Below are positions 44,466 through 57,446 of a stretch of DNA of 64,000 nucleotides, piece by piece. Made by a program: the position numbers and the translations under genes. The stretch spans positions 5,704,001-5,768,000 of the forward strand of contig NZ_CP067041.1 in NCBI RefSeq assembly GCF_016599855.1, given 5' to 3'. The notes under the pieces are model-generated. The model ran no database searches. It had not been told where the DNA came from and was given only the letters and a program-made list of their open reading frames with translations. The stretch's first letter is position 1. Every line of letters starts with the position of its first letter. The DNA comes from Bradyrhizobium diazoefficiens (GTDB lineage: Bacteria; Pseudomonadota; Alphaproteobacteria; Rhizobiales; Xanthobacteraceae).

Positions 44466-45353
44466 ATGCAGCCTGCCCCCACCCATCGCGCCAGCTTCTC
44501 GCTTCCCGACGAGATGGCAGCCAGACGTGTCGTCGATCTGCTCACCGAGATGTTTTTCGAGGGCGATACCGCCGTTGCCGCCTTCGAGCGGCCGGATGGA
44601 CAATGGGACGTCACGCTGCATTTTGCCGAGGCGCCGGATCAGGAAATGCTTCGCGAACTCGTTGCGACTTCAGCAGGAAATGACATCGCCGTGACGCTGG
44701 TGTTCGACACTATCGAGGCCAAGGACTGGGTCAAGGCGAGCCTGGAAGACCTCGTCCCGGTGCCGGCCGGACGCTTCGTCGTTCACGGCAGTCACGACCG
44801 GGACCGTGTGGCGCCAAACAAGCTCGCCATCGAGATCGAGGCGGCCCTCGCCTTCGGCACTGGACACCACGGCACGACGCGAGGCTGTTTATTGCTGCTT
44901 GACCATGTCCTGAAACATGCGCGCCCGAAGCGCGTGCTCGACCTCGGTACCGGAACCGGCGTGCTGGGGATCGCGGCCGCCAAAGCGCTGCATCACCCAG
45001 TGCTGGCCTCCGACATCGACCCGCCTTCGGTGCGGGTCGCCGCCGAGAACGCGGCGCTGAACGAAGCCGGTCATCATATGCGGGTGATCCGCGCCACCGG
45101 CTTCGCCGCGCCGGATTTTGCCAGATGCGGCCCGTTCGACCTAGTGCTGGCCAACATCCTTGCCAACCCGTTACGGCAATTGGCGGGTCCAATGGCCCGG
45201 CATCTTGCGCCGGGCGCCCGCGTCATCCTCTCCGGCCTGCTGACTCACCAGGCTCCCGCCGTGATTGCCGCCTACCGGGCGCGCGGTCTCGTGCCGTTGC
45301 GGCATCTGCGGATCGAGGGGTGGAGCAGCCTGTTGCTGCGGAAGATGGGGTGA
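44466..45353 (+). CDS. prmA: Ribosomal protein L11 methyltransferase
   Basis: 295 aa. The SAM-binding domain has VLDLGTGTGVLGIAAAKALH and ASDIDPPSVRVAAENAALN, the NILANPLRQLA motif IV, and the FGTGHHGTT signature before it, all characteristic of PrmA, which trimethylates ribosomal protein L11. The N-terminal ~100 residues are the substrate-binding domain. A short inverted repeat TTGGGA/TCCCAA (44422-44440) lies just upstream. The ATG at 44466 is the first good start. Confidence 0.92.
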   Translation: MQPAPTHRASFSLPDEMAARRVVDLLTEMFFEGDTAVAAFERPDGQWDVTLHFAEAPDQEMLRELVATSAGNDIAVTLVFDTIEAKDWVKASLEDLVPVPAGRFVVHGSHDRDRVAPNKLAIEIEAALAFGTGHHGTTRGCLLLLDHVLKHARPKRVLDLGTGTGVLGIAAAKALHHPVLASDIDPPSVRVAAENAALNEAGHHMRVIRATGFAAPDFARCGPFDLVLANILANPLRQLAGPMARHLAPGARVILSGLLTHQAPAVIAAYRARGLVPLRHLRIEGWSSLLLRKMG

Positions 45354-45362
45354 GCTGCCGCC

Positions 45363-45539
45363 CTACTCCGCCGGCTTGTCGTCCCCTCGCACCGTCCGCT
45401 CGTCCTGCAAGGCCCGCTTTGCGCGACGTTCGGCGACGCGATCCATCATCTGGCTGATGAGACCGCGCGGCTTCTCCGGGGTCGTTGCCGCGGGTGCGCG
45501 GCGCACCGGCGTAATCTTCTCAAAGCTGAACGCTGGCAT
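45363..45539 (-). CDS. Hypothetical 58-aa basic protein
   Basis: 58 aa, read on the minus strand: it starts MPAFSFEKITPVRRAP and holds a helical stretch GLISQMMDRVAERRAKRALQ, then an acidic end. A purine-rich GGGGAGGGGACAC precedes the ATG, supporting translation. No signal or metal motif. It is like short alphaproteobacterial proteins that start MPAFxFEKI, by my recollection only. Function unknown. Convergent with prmA, nine bases apart. Confidence 0.65.
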   Translation of the reverse strand: MPAFSFEKITPVRRAPAATTPEKPRGLISQMMDRVAERRAKRALQDERTVRGDDKPAE

Positions 45540-45727
45540 CGTGTGTCCCCTCCCCGTCGAGATGAACCACTTGCTCGAATGTCCCTGCTATCCGGACGAA
45601 GCGCAACTGCCGCATCCTGTACTCCACTCAATTCGAATGGACCATTTTCAAGCACAGTCCATGCCAGATGCGGTGCAAAGGCGCCTGGATTGCGGACTGA
45701 TCCTCATGGTCCTAGATTGAGCCCATC

Positions 45728-47557
45728 ATGTTCGAAGCGCACTTCCAGACATTCGAGGAGCCCGAGGCCGGCGTCGCATTGACCGCGCGCCTGGCAGCGC
45801 TCCGTGAAGAACTCGCCCGCCGCAAACTGACCGGCTTCGTCATTCCGCGCGCCGATCAGCAGCAGAATGAATATGTGGCGCCTTCCGAAGAACGGCTTGC
45901 CTGGCTGACCGGCTTTACCGGCTCGGCGGGGCTCGCCGTGGTGCTGGCTCACGAAGCCGCGGTCTTCGTCGACGGCCGCTACACGATCCAGGCGGCCAAG
46001 CAGGTCGATGCCAAGGCGTGGGCGGTGGAATCGCTGACCGATCCGCCGCCGGAGAGCTGGGTCTCGGCGCATCTCAAGTCCGGTGATCGCCTAGGATTTG
46101 ACCCGTGGCTGCACACTTTTGCGGCAGCCGAGCGCCTCTCCGCCGCCTGCGCCAAGGCCGGTGCCGAACTGGTGGCAGTCGACAGCAATCCGGTCGATGC
46201 AGTCTGGCACGACCGGCCGCAGCTGCCGATCGCCCCCGTCGCGGTGCACGGCCTGCAATATGCCGGTATCGCCGAGGCCGAGAAGGTGGCGCAAATCAAG
46301 AGCGAGATCGACAAGCTCGGCGTTGATGCGCTGGTGCTATCCGACAGTCATGCCGTCGCCTGGACCTTCAACATTCGCGGCGCCGACGTCGCGCATACGC
46401 CGCTGCCGCTGTCCTATGCGCTCGTGCCCAAGGTCGGCCGGGCGACGGTGTTTATCGACCACCGCAAGCTCTCCAACCTGACCCGTGACCATCTCGAGCA
46501 ATCGGCCGATGTGCGCGATCCCGATGCGCTGACCCCGACCCTGATGGCGCTCGCCAAAAGCGGCGCTGCGATTGCGCTCGACAGCGCCACGGCGGCCGAC
46601 GCCTTGAGCCGGCTGATCGCGGGTGGCGGAGGCAAGCCAGTGCGCGGCAGCGATCCGATCGCGCTGCTGAAGGCCGTGAAGAATACGACCGAGATCGCCG
46701 GCACGAAGACGGCCCATCGCCGTGACGCCATTGCGTTGGCGCGCTTCCTTGCCTTCATCGATCGCGAGGCTCCAAGGGGCAAACTCACCGAGATCGACGC
46801 CGTCGAGGCGCTGGAGACGTTCCGCCGCGATACCGGCGCGCTGAAAGACGTGTCGTTCCCGACCATATCAGGTACGGGCCCGAACGGCGCCATCGTGCAC
46901 TACCGCGTCACCCGCAAAAGCAACCGGCGGATCGTGCCTGGCGATCTCTTGCTGATCGATTCCGGCGCGCAATATGAAGACGGCACCACCGACGTGACCC
47001 GCACCATGGCCGTGGGCGAGCCCACGGATGAGATGCGCGACCGCTTCACCCGCGTGCTGCGCGGCCATATGGCAATCGCGCGCGCGGTTTTCCCCGACGG
47101 CACCACCGGCGCGCAGCTCGACACGTTGGCGCGGCAATATCTCTGGGCCGCCGGCGTCGATTTCGAGCATGGCACCGGCCACGGCGTCGGCAGCTACCTC
47201 AGTGTGCACGAAGGACCGGCGCGGATCTCGAAGCTCGGCACCACAGCGCTGAAGCGCGGCATGATCCTCTCCAACGAGCCGGGCTATTACAAGACTGATT
47301 GCTTCGGCATCCGCATCGAAAATCTCGAACTGGTGGTCGCCGCCGACATCAAGGGCGCCGAGAAATCGATGAATGCGTTCGAGACGCTGACCCTGGCGCC
47401 GATCGACCGGCGGCTGATCGAGACAGCGATGCTGAGCCGCGACGAGCTCGCCTGGCTCAACGCCTACCACGCACGCGTCCGCAACGAAGTGGGGCCGGCG
47501 CTGGACGAGGCGACGAAGGCCTGGCTCGATCGAGTCACGGCGGAGCTGAAGCCGTAG
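45728..47557 (+). CDS. Xaa-Pro aminopeptidase P (M24B family)
   Basis: 609 aa, the three-domain form like eukaryotic XPNPEP1. Two creatinase N-terminal-like domains precede the pita-bread M24 domain (about 310-540). Metal ligands are visible: DSGAQYEDGTTDVTRT (two Asp), GTGHGVGSYLSVHEGP (His), ILSNEPGYY (Glu) and FGIRIENL (Glu). It removes N-terminal residues before proline in the cytoplasm. The ATG at 45728 follows the end of a 188-bp gap with no gene. pepP is a likely symbol, but the long form is distinct from E. coli PepP. Confidence 0.92.
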   Translation: MFEAHFQTFEEPEAGVALTARLAALREELARRKLTGFVIPRADQQQNEYVAPSEERLAWLTGFTGSAGLAVVLAHEAAVFVDGRYTIQAAKQVDAKAWAVESLTDPPPESWVSAHLKSGDRLGFDPWLHTFAAAERLSAACAKAGAELVAVDSNPVDAVWHDRPQLPIAPVAVHGLQYAGIAEAEKVAQIKSEIDKLGVDALVLSDSHAVAWTFNIRGADVAHTPLPLSYALVPKVGRATVFIDHRKLSNLTRDHLEQSADVRDPDALTPTLMALAKSGAAIALDSATAADALSRLIAGGGGKPVRGSDPIALLKAVKNTTEIAGTKTAHRRDAIALARFLAFIDREAPRGKLTEIDAVEALETFRRDTGALKDVSFPTISGTGPNGAIVHYRVTRKSNRRIVPGDLLLIDSGAQYEDGTTDVTRTMAVGEPTDEMRDRFTRVLRGHMAIARAVFPDGTTGAQLDTLARQYLWAAGVDFEHGTGHGVGSYLSVHEGPARISKLGTTALKRGMILSNEPGYYKTDCFGIRIENLELVVAADIKGAEKSMNAFETLTLAPIDRRLIETAMLSRDELAWLNAYHARVRNEVGPALDEATKAWLDRVTAELKP

Positions 47558-47624
47558 GCTCGCCATTCCGGGGACCACGCATAGCACTCTGCGTTTTGCG
47601 CAAAGCTGTTTCCCACCCACAGCT

Positions 47625-47655
47625 GTCATTCCCCGCGAAGGCGGGGAATCCAGTA
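47625..47655. repeat. Short palindromic repeat, GTCATTCCCCGCG type
   Basis: 31 bp: GTCATTCCCCGCGAAGGCGGGGAATCCAG forms a hairpin (CCCCGC/GCGGGG). It resembles half of a widespread intergenic element. In the gap between the aminopeptidase P gene and the MFS gene. Confidence 0.65.
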
Positions 47656-47761
47656 CGCCGCGGCGCCTCGGTCAATCACAACCGTGCAGCGCCAGTATCG
47701 CGCATAGCCGCATGACGAAACGGCCGTATTCGCAGCAATTGCGAAGCGGCTAGTGTCCAGC

Positions 47762-49042
47762 ATGCACGGCATCATCAGCAAGCCGCCAGAATTGGCGACG
47801 AAGAACCTCGCGACCTCGCGCCTGGTGTTGCTGCTGCTGGTCGTCATGACCGGGATCGCCCCGATCTCGCTCTACATCCTGGTTCCGGCGCTGCCCGTGC
47901 TGGCAACGACGTTCGGCCGCGACATCTCGATCGCGCAGATGACAGTGTCGCTCTATATGGTCGGCATCGCACTGTCGCAGCTCATCATGGGGCCGTTGTC
48001 GGACAAGTTCGGCCGGCGCCCGGTGTTGCTCGGAGGCCTTGCGCTGATGGTCGCGGCGAGCGTCGCCTGCATCTTCGCCGAGAGTCTGCCGCAGCTGATC
48101 GCGGCCCGTTTCTTTCAGGCTTTGGGCGGCGCCTCCGGCATGGTGGTGAGCCGCGCCATCATCCGCGACATCTACGAGCGGGACCGTGTCGCCTCCATGA
48201 TCAGCCTGGTCGTCGCGGCCCTGATGATCGGCCAGATGGTCTCCCCGCTGACCGGCGGTCTGATCGAGACCGCATTCGGCTGGCGCGCGATCTTCTACGC
48301 CGTCACGGTCGGCGCACTTGCGGTCGCCGTCGGCATCGCACTGGCGCTGCCCGAGACGCGTCGCGACCGCGCGGTCGGCAGCGGCGGCCTTCGGGCCGAC
48401 GTCGGCGTGCTGATCAAGAGCCGCGCCTTCATCGGCTATGTCATGTGCCAGGTGCTGGCGTCTCAGATCATTTTCACCTTCGCCGGCGGCGGACCCTATA
48501 TCGTCGTAACGCAAATGGGCCGGACCAGCGCCGAATACGGCGCGTGGTTCGCCACGACGGGATTCGCCTATCTGGTCGGCAATCTCCTCTGCGTGCGCTT
48601 TGCGCCGCGGCACGCGCTGGAAAAGCTGATCTGGTTCGGGCTCGGCCTGCAACTCTGCGGAAGCCTGTTGAACCTGCTCTGGAGTTTTGCCGGCTGGAAC
48701 GAAGCACCTAGCTGGCTGTTCGGCACGCAAATGATCGTTATGGTCGGCAACGCCTTCGTGATGGCCAATTCCGCAGCCGGCGCCATCAGCATCCGCCCCG
48801 AAGCTGCCGGCACCGCCTCCGGCGCCATGGGCTTTCTGCAACAGGGCATCGGCGCGCTGATGTCGCAATTCGGCGCCTATCTCGGCGGCCATTCCGCAAC
48901 CACGCTGCCGCTGACCTCGGCCGTCCTCGCCATCTCCCTGCTCTGCGCCTGCGCGATGATCTTCGTCGTCCCCCGCCGCGAGTTGGTGGTGAGCGAGATG
49001 CTGATCGAGCAGGCGGAGGAGGAAGAGAGCGGGATGATGTGA
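47762..49042 (+). CDS. Bcr/CflA-type MFS drug efflux transporter
   Basis: 426 aa with twelve helices. The group signature SLYMVGIALSQLIMGPLSDK, followed by FGRRPVLLGG, is that of the DHA1 Bcr/CflA family, and RFFQALGGASGMVVSRAIIR is the antiporter motif C region. It should expel small toxic compounds by proton antiport. The ATG at 47762 (MHGIISKPP) is preferred to the GTG at 47753. A 31-bp perfect inverted repeat follows the stop. Confidence 0.9.
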   Translation: MHGIISKPPELATKNLATSRLVLLLLVVMTGIAPISLYILVPALPVLATTFGRDISIAQMTVSLYMVGIALSQLIMGPLSDKFGRRPVLLGGLALMVAASVACIFAESLPQLIAARFFQALGGASGMVVSRAIIRDIYERDRVASMISLVVAALMIGQMVSPLTGGLIETAFGWRAIFYAVTVGALAVAVGIALALPETRRDRAVGSGGLRADVGVLIKSRAFIGYVMCQVLASQIIFTFAGGGPYIVVTQMGRTSAEYGAWFATTGFAYLVGNLLCVRFAPRHALEKLIWFGLGLQLCGSLLNLLWSFAGWNEAPSWLFGTQMIVMVGNAFVMANSAAGAISIRPEAAGTASGAMGFLQQGIGALMSQFGAYLGGHSATTLPLTSAVLAISLLCACAMIFVVPRRELVVSEMLIEQAEEEESGMM

Positions 49043-49062
49043 GGGGCGGTGCGCTCTCTCCC

Positions 49063-49142
49063 CGTCATTGCGAGCGAAGCGAAGCAATCCAGACTGTCAC
49101 CGTGGAAAGACTCTGGATTGCTTCGCTTCGCTCGCAATGACG
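49063..49142. repeat. Perfect 31-bp inverted repeat
   Basis: Arms 49063-49093 and 49112-49142 are exact reverse complements (begins CGTCATTGCGAGCGAAGC, ends GCTTCGCTCGCAATGACG) with an 18-base loop. It lies between two convergent stops (MFS and ligA) and is likely to fold in either transcript, so it may act as a bidirectional terminator. No T-run follows either arm. Confidence 0.85.
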
Positions 49143-49151
49143 AAGAAGGCT

Positions 49152-53068
<3,917 letters not shown>

Positions 53069-53092
53069 GGAACCAAATTTCCTAGCCGAGAC

Positions 53093-53992
53093 CTAGAGGC
53101 CTATCTTCTTGAAGGTCCGGCTGATCCAGGACCCCTGATTCTCGCTCGGCTCGAGACCGCCGGATTTTACAAGATTATAGGCGTCCTTGTACCACCGGCT
53201 GTCGGGAAAATTGTGCCCGAGCACGGCGGCTGCCGTCTGCGCCTCGCCGACGATGCCGATTGCCATATAAGCCTCGGTAAGGCGGTAGAGCGCCTCCTCG
53301 ACGTGACGGGTGGTCTGATATTGCGTCACCACGGCCTTGTAGCGGTTGATCGCGGCCGTGTAGTCGCGCTTCCCCATGTAGTAGCGGCCGACACTCATTT
53401 CCTTGCCGGCGAGCTGGTCGCGCGCCCCCTCGATCTTGGCCTTGGCGGAGGTCGCATATTCGGACGTCGGATATTTGCGGATCACCTCTTCCAGCGCGGC
53501 GATCGCCTTCTCCGTACGGCCCTGGTCACGGTTGATGTCCGGGATCTGGTCGTAGTGCGAAGCGGCGATCAAATACTGCGCGTAAGCAGCGTCCGGGCTG
53601 CCGGGATGCAGGGTGACGTAGCGGGTCGCAGCACCGATGCAGCTGTCGTAGTCGCCGCCCTGGTAGGATGCGTAGGCCGACATCAGCAGCGATTTGCGCG
53701 CCCAGTCGGAATAGGGATGCTGGCGGTCGACCTCTTCGAACTTCTTGTTCGCCGCCTTCATGTCCTTCTTTTCGTTCATGAGGTACAAGCCCTCATTGTA
53801 GATCTTGTCGGCAGGCTCCTCGGCGAAGGTGTCGTCCTTCTGGGTGAACTTGTCCCAGAGCGCGCCGGTGCCGCAGCCGGCCAGCGGCAGCGCGAGCAGG
53901 AAGAGAGTCGCGGCCTGGAGCAGCCGACGGGTCCCGATCGGAGCCTTTGCAGAGACCAAGAGATATCCGCGCGTCATACGCTGTGCCGACAT
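53093..53992 (-). CDS. bamD: Outer membrane assembly lipoprotein BamD (ComL)
   Basis: 299 aa. A lipoprotein signal with lipobox LPLAGC (Cys near 35) precedes TPR-like repeats: IYNEGLYLMNEKKDMKAANK, KKFEEVDRQHPYSDWARKSL, and a repeat with KYPTSEYATSAKAKIEGAR. It is part of the Bam complex that inserts beta-barrel proteins in the outer membrane. I use the ATG at 53992; 53977 also keeps the signal. Located after lpxC, as usual in alphaproteobacteria. Confidence 0.93.
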   Translation of the reverse strand: MSAQRMTRGYLLVSAKAPIGTRRLLQAATLFLLALPLAGCGTGALWDKFTQKDDTFAEEPADKIYNEGLYLMNEKKDMKAANKKFEEVDRQHPYSDWARKSLLMSAYASYQGGDYDSCIGAATRYVTLHPGSPDAAYAQYLIAASHYDQIPDINRDQGRTEKAIAALEEVIRKYPTSEYATSAKAKIEGARDQLAGKEMSVGRYYMGKRDYTAAINRYKAVVTQYQTTRHVEEALYRLTEAYMAIGIVGEAQTAAAVLGHNFPDSRWYKDAYNLVKSGGLEPSENQGSWISRTFKKIGL

Positions 53993-54236
53993 GAATTTAA
54001 GACCTGACGCCCTGTGATGCGGTGCCCGCCAGCCCATGATCCCCGTCACGGGCGCGAAATGTGACCGTGGTGCCTGCCGTGCGACCACGCCGGTGTAACC
54101 GAAAAACGATTGTTAACCCATCGGATAGGCAGGCATTCCGCCCGGATTAAGGCGAAAGCGCCGCAATCCTAGCCGACCATGGTTACCAGGAGTTTCCCGG
54201 AGAAAGAGCCGCTCGGCTGCCTGCCGCAACCGACGT

Positions 54237-55199
54237 TCAGGATACATCCGGCCCGTAGGCCGCAGCGATTCGGCCGCCAATGATCCCGCTGCCGACCTCG
54301 ACAACGGAACGCGTGGTGCGGCGAGCCGCTTCACCCTCGACTACCCGCCAGGCGGTGCGGTCGGCCAGCAGCGCGGTCAGAACGGCGTGGTTGAGCTTGT
54401 GGCCGCCACGCACCGAGCGATAGGCGCCGAGCAGCGGCAGGCCGGCCAGTGCCAGATCGCCGATTACATCCAGCACCTTGTGACGGGCGCATTCGTCGGC
54501 GTAGCGCAGACCCTCGGTGTTGAGCAGCCGCTCGTCGTCGAACACGACGGTATTTTCGAAGGAGGCGCCGAGCGCATAGCCCGCGCTCCAGAGCCGGGCA
54601 ACATCGCCCATCAGGCCGAAGGTCCGGGCGCGACCGACGTCGCGGCGGAAGCGTTCCGGATTGACGTCGAAGGCGTAGCTTTGCCGGCCGATGACGGGGT
54701 TGGTGAAGTCGATCTCGACCTCGGCGCGGAACCCATTGGCGTAGGGCCGGATTTCGCCGAAGGAGTCGCCGATCTTGACCGAGATCGGCTTCAAAACCTG
54801 GATGAACCGGCGCTGCGCCGGCTGGCTGACGATGCCGGCCTGATCGATCGCCGCAACGAACGCCGCAGCACTGCCGTCCATGATCGGCACTTCCGGACCG
54901 TCGATCTCGATGCTGGCGTTGTCGACGCCCATGCCCCGCAGTGCAGCAAGCACGTGCTCGGCAGTGGAGACCAGCGGGCCGCTGCGGTCGCCGAGGACAG
55001 TCGCGAAGTCGGTCGCGACCACCTGCTCCGCGGTCGCCTGGATCTCGCGGTCACTTCCCTCAAAGCCGGTCCGGACAAAAATAAAACCTGCATCGACAGG
55101 TGCAGGTCCCAGCGTAAGGGTGACAGGAAGACCGGAATGAACGCCTACGCCGGCCACGGTGGCTTGCGCACGAAGCGTTGTTTGCCGGCTAAATTTCAT
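54237..55199 (-). CDS. lpxC: UDP-3-O-acyl-N-acetylglucosamine deacetylase
   Basis: 320 aa, zinc enzyme of the first committed step of lipid A synthesis. Zn ligands: the His in STAEHVLAAL (H82) and His and Asp in CARHKVLDVIGD; the catalytic His is in GGHKLNH. The N-terminus FSRQTTLRAQATVAGVGVHS is typical. It follows ftsZ by a 363-bp gap and precedes bamD by 244 bp without another gene. Confidence 0.96.
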   Translation of the reverse strand: MKFSRQTTLRAQATVAGVGVHSGLPVTLTLGPAPVDAGFIFVRTGFEGSDREIQATAEQVVATDFATVLGDRSGPLVSTAEHVLAALRGMGVDNASIEIDGPEVPIMDGSAAAFVAAIDQAGIVSQPAQRRFIQVLKPISVKIGDSFGEIRPYANGFRAEVEIDFTNPVIGRQSYAFDVNPERFRRDVGRARTFGLMGDVARLWSAGYALGASFENTVVFDDERLLNTEGLRYADECARHKVLDVIGDLALAGLPLLGAYRSVRGGHKLNHAVLTALLADRTAWRVVEGEAARRTTRSVVEVGSGIIGGRIAAAYGPDVS

Positions 55200-55562
55200 C
55201 AGGAACCCGCCCCACTACGACCTATCGCGACTTATACGAGACCCGACTAATCGATCGAGATCGACCGTCCGAATCTCCGTATCCCCAAGTCACGGCAAAC
55301 CATAATCACTGCCCTAAACAGCGCCAACTCACGCTTTTTTACCGATTGTTACCCCAAACCCGCCGTATTCGCGCCAAGGCTTAACCAAATTGCGCCGACG
55401 CTTGGGACAGTTATCGGCAGCTTTACAGAAGCACCGAACAGGTAATTAATGATTTAAAATCAGTTGCTTGAACGCGCAATCCGGGCGTGCACGGGACCAA
55501 AGGAAAGGCCCCGGCAAGCTTCCCGCCGAGGCCTTTCTGCGTCTGCCTTATTGTAACGATCC
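55200..55562. other. ftsZ-lpxC intergenic region, 363 bp
   Basis: Holds the ftsZ terminator (55504-55536) and must contain the lpxC promoter. The 55440-55465 segment is AT-rich (GGTAATTAATGATTTAAAAT), with two TTAA boxes four bases apart, not the seven of a CtrA site. No gene is seen. Confidence 0.6.
55504..55536 (-). terminator. Intrinsic terminator of ftsZ
   Basis: A stem with arms AAAGGCC at 55504 and GGCCTTT ending at 55536, extended by CGGC/GCCG with a short mismatch, over a loop of AAGCTTCCC. On the minus strand, 27 bp after the ftsZ stop, it is followed by a CCTTTGG tract. Confidence 0.75.
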
Positions 55563-57359
55563 TCAGGTCGCCTGGCGCCGCAGGAAGGCCGGGATATCAA
55601 GATGGTCGTCTCCCTGTGGCGCCGGCGCAACAGGTGCGGGGCGGCCATGGGCATCCAGACCCTGCGGCGCGGGCCGGCGGGCATATTCCGACACCGGTTC
55701 GCTGGCTGCGATCTGCTGCGCCACCGTCCGCTGCGGCTTGCGCTCGGGCAGCGCCGGCATGGCGGGGCCGGCGGTGCGGGCGGCGATCGGGGCCTCGGTC
55801 TCCTCGTCGCGGCGGCCGAGGCCGACATTGGCGAGGCGCTGGAGCAGCGACAGACGGGTCTTCTGCGGGGTCTCGTCTTCCATCTCGCCGCGGGCCTGAC
55901 GAATCTCGGCCTGAGCCGGCATCGGCAGCTCGTCGAGGCGCGGCATGCGCGGCGCGCGCTGCGGGGCACGCTCGGCCTGCGGCGGGATGAAGGTTTCCGG
56001 CGTCATCGGCTCATGCATGGTCATCGGCGCCTGCTCGGGCTCCGGAAACAGCGTGGGCTTCTGCGCAATCGGGCGCACGGTGACGTCGCCATAGGTCTGC
56101 ATCGGCGCGGGCGCCTGCGGGACTTCCGAGACCGCAGCCGCGATGGCGGCCAGCGCCGCGCGCTCGACATTGGGACGCTGCGCGGCGGGCGCGGCCGGTG
56201 CTGCGGCCGGCATCTGCGTTTCCAGCTTTTGGGCGCGCTCGGCCATGCGCTGATTGTCGGCGCGGAGTCGCGCGGTCAGGTCGGCGAGACGGCTCTCGGC
56301 AGCGGCGGCCGGAGCCGCGGGAGCCTGCTGCAACTGCTGCGGTGCGGCGTTCGCGACCGGCGCGCTGGTCGCCTGGCTGTTGCGGGCGATCGCCGCCTGC
56401 TCGATGCCGGTGGCGACGACCGAAACGCGGATCAGGCCGTCGAGTGCTTCGTCGAAGGTCGCGCCGACGATGATGTTGGCGTCCTGATCGACTTCCTCGC
56501 GGATGCGAGTCGCAGCTTCGTCGACCTCGAACAGGGTCAGGTCCTTGCCGCCGGTGATCGAGATCAGCAGGCCCTTGGCGCCCTTCATCGAGCTATCGTC
56601 GATCAGCGGGTTGGCGATCGCGGCTTCCGCGGCGGTCAGCGCGCGCTTGTCGCCGGAGGCTTCGCCCGTGCCCATCATCGCCTTGCCCATTTCCCTCATC
56701 ACCGCTCTCACGTCGGCGAAGTCGAGGTTGATCAGGCCTTCCTTGACCATCAGATCGGTGATGCAGGCCACGCCCGAGTAGAGCACCTGGTCGGCCATCG
56801 CGAAGGCGTCGGCGAAGGTGGTTTTCTCGTTGGCGACCCGGAACAGGTTCTGGTTCGGGATGATGAGGAGCGTGTCGACGACCTTGTGCAGCTCGTTGAT
56901 GCCGGCTTCGGCGGTGCGCATGCGGCGGCCGCCCTCGAAGTGGAACGGCTTGGTGACGACGCCGACGGTGAGGATGCCCATGTCGCGCGCGGTCTTGGCG
57001 ATCACAGGAGCCGCACCGGTACCGGTGCCGCCGCCCATGCCGGCGGTGACGAACACCATGTTGGCGCCCGACAGATGATCGCGAAGCTCGTCGATCACCT
57101 CTTCCGCGGCGGCCGCGCCGACGTTCGGCTGCGAGCCGGCGCCCAACCCTTGCGTCACTGCGGTGCCCATCTGCACGATCCGCTGCGCCTTCGACATGGT
57201 CAGCGCCTGCGCGTCGGTGTTGGCGACCACGAAGTCGACGCCCTGGAGGCCCGCCGTGATCATGTTGTTGACGGCGTTGCCACCGGCGCCGCCGACGCCG
57301 AACACGGTGATGCGGGGCTTCAACTCGTGAATATCAGGAACGTTGATGCTGATGGTCAT
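55563..57359 (-). CDS. ftsZ: Cell division protein FtsZ
   Basis: 598 aa, tubulin-like GTPase that forms the division ring. GTP-binding G-box GMGGGTGTG (residues 107-115), T7 loop with [11 protein letters not shown], and the N-terminal [18 protein letters not shown]. After the GTPase domain (about 1-320) comes a long linker of about 260 residues rich in Ala, Pro and Glu, then a conserved C-terminal tail [10 protein letters not shown] that binds FtsA. The long linker is typical of rhizobial FtsZ. Starts 87 bp after ftsA. Confidence 0.97.
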   Translation of the reverse strand: MTISINVPDIHELKPRITVFGVGGAGGNAVNNMITAGLQGVDFVVANTDAQALTMSKAQRIVQMGTAVTQGLGAGSQPNVGAAAAEEVIDELRDHLSGANMVFVTAGMGGGTGTGAAPVIAKTARDMGILTVGVVTKPFHFEGGRRMRTAEAGINELHKVVDTLLIIPNQNLFRVANEKTTFADAFAMADQVLYSGVACITDLMVKEGLINLDFADVRAVMREMGKAMMGTGEASGDKRALTAAEAAIANPLIDDSSMKGAKGLLISITGGKDLTLFEVDEAATRIREEVDQDANIIVGATFDEALDGLIRVSVVATGIEQAAIARNSQATSAPVANAAPQQLQQAPAAPAAAAESRLADLTARLRADNQRMAERAQKLETQMPAAAPAAPAAQRPNVERAALAAIAAAVSEVPQAPAPMQTYGDVTVRPIAQKPTLFPEPEQAPMTMHEPMTPETFIPPQAERAPQRAPRMPRLDELPMPAQAEIRQARGEMEDETPQKTRLSLLQRLANVGLGRRDEETEAPIAARTAGPAMPALPERKPQRTVAQQIAASEPVSEYARRPAPQGLDAHGRPAPVAPAPQGDDHLDIPAFLRRQAT

Positions 57360-57446
57360 GTTTGCCTCTCGATCACGCGCGCGTGGGTTCGCCCCGGCCT
57401 GCGGCCGCGGGAGTTGGTGAAAATCGACAATTGCGGAAAGCGGTCA

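Noticed and set aside
55440..55465. Possible CtrA binding site upstream of lpxC
   Set aside because: TTAA boxes are four bases apart, whereas the CtrA consensus has seven; no other match seen in the ftsZ/lpxC or ddl/ftsQ gaps.
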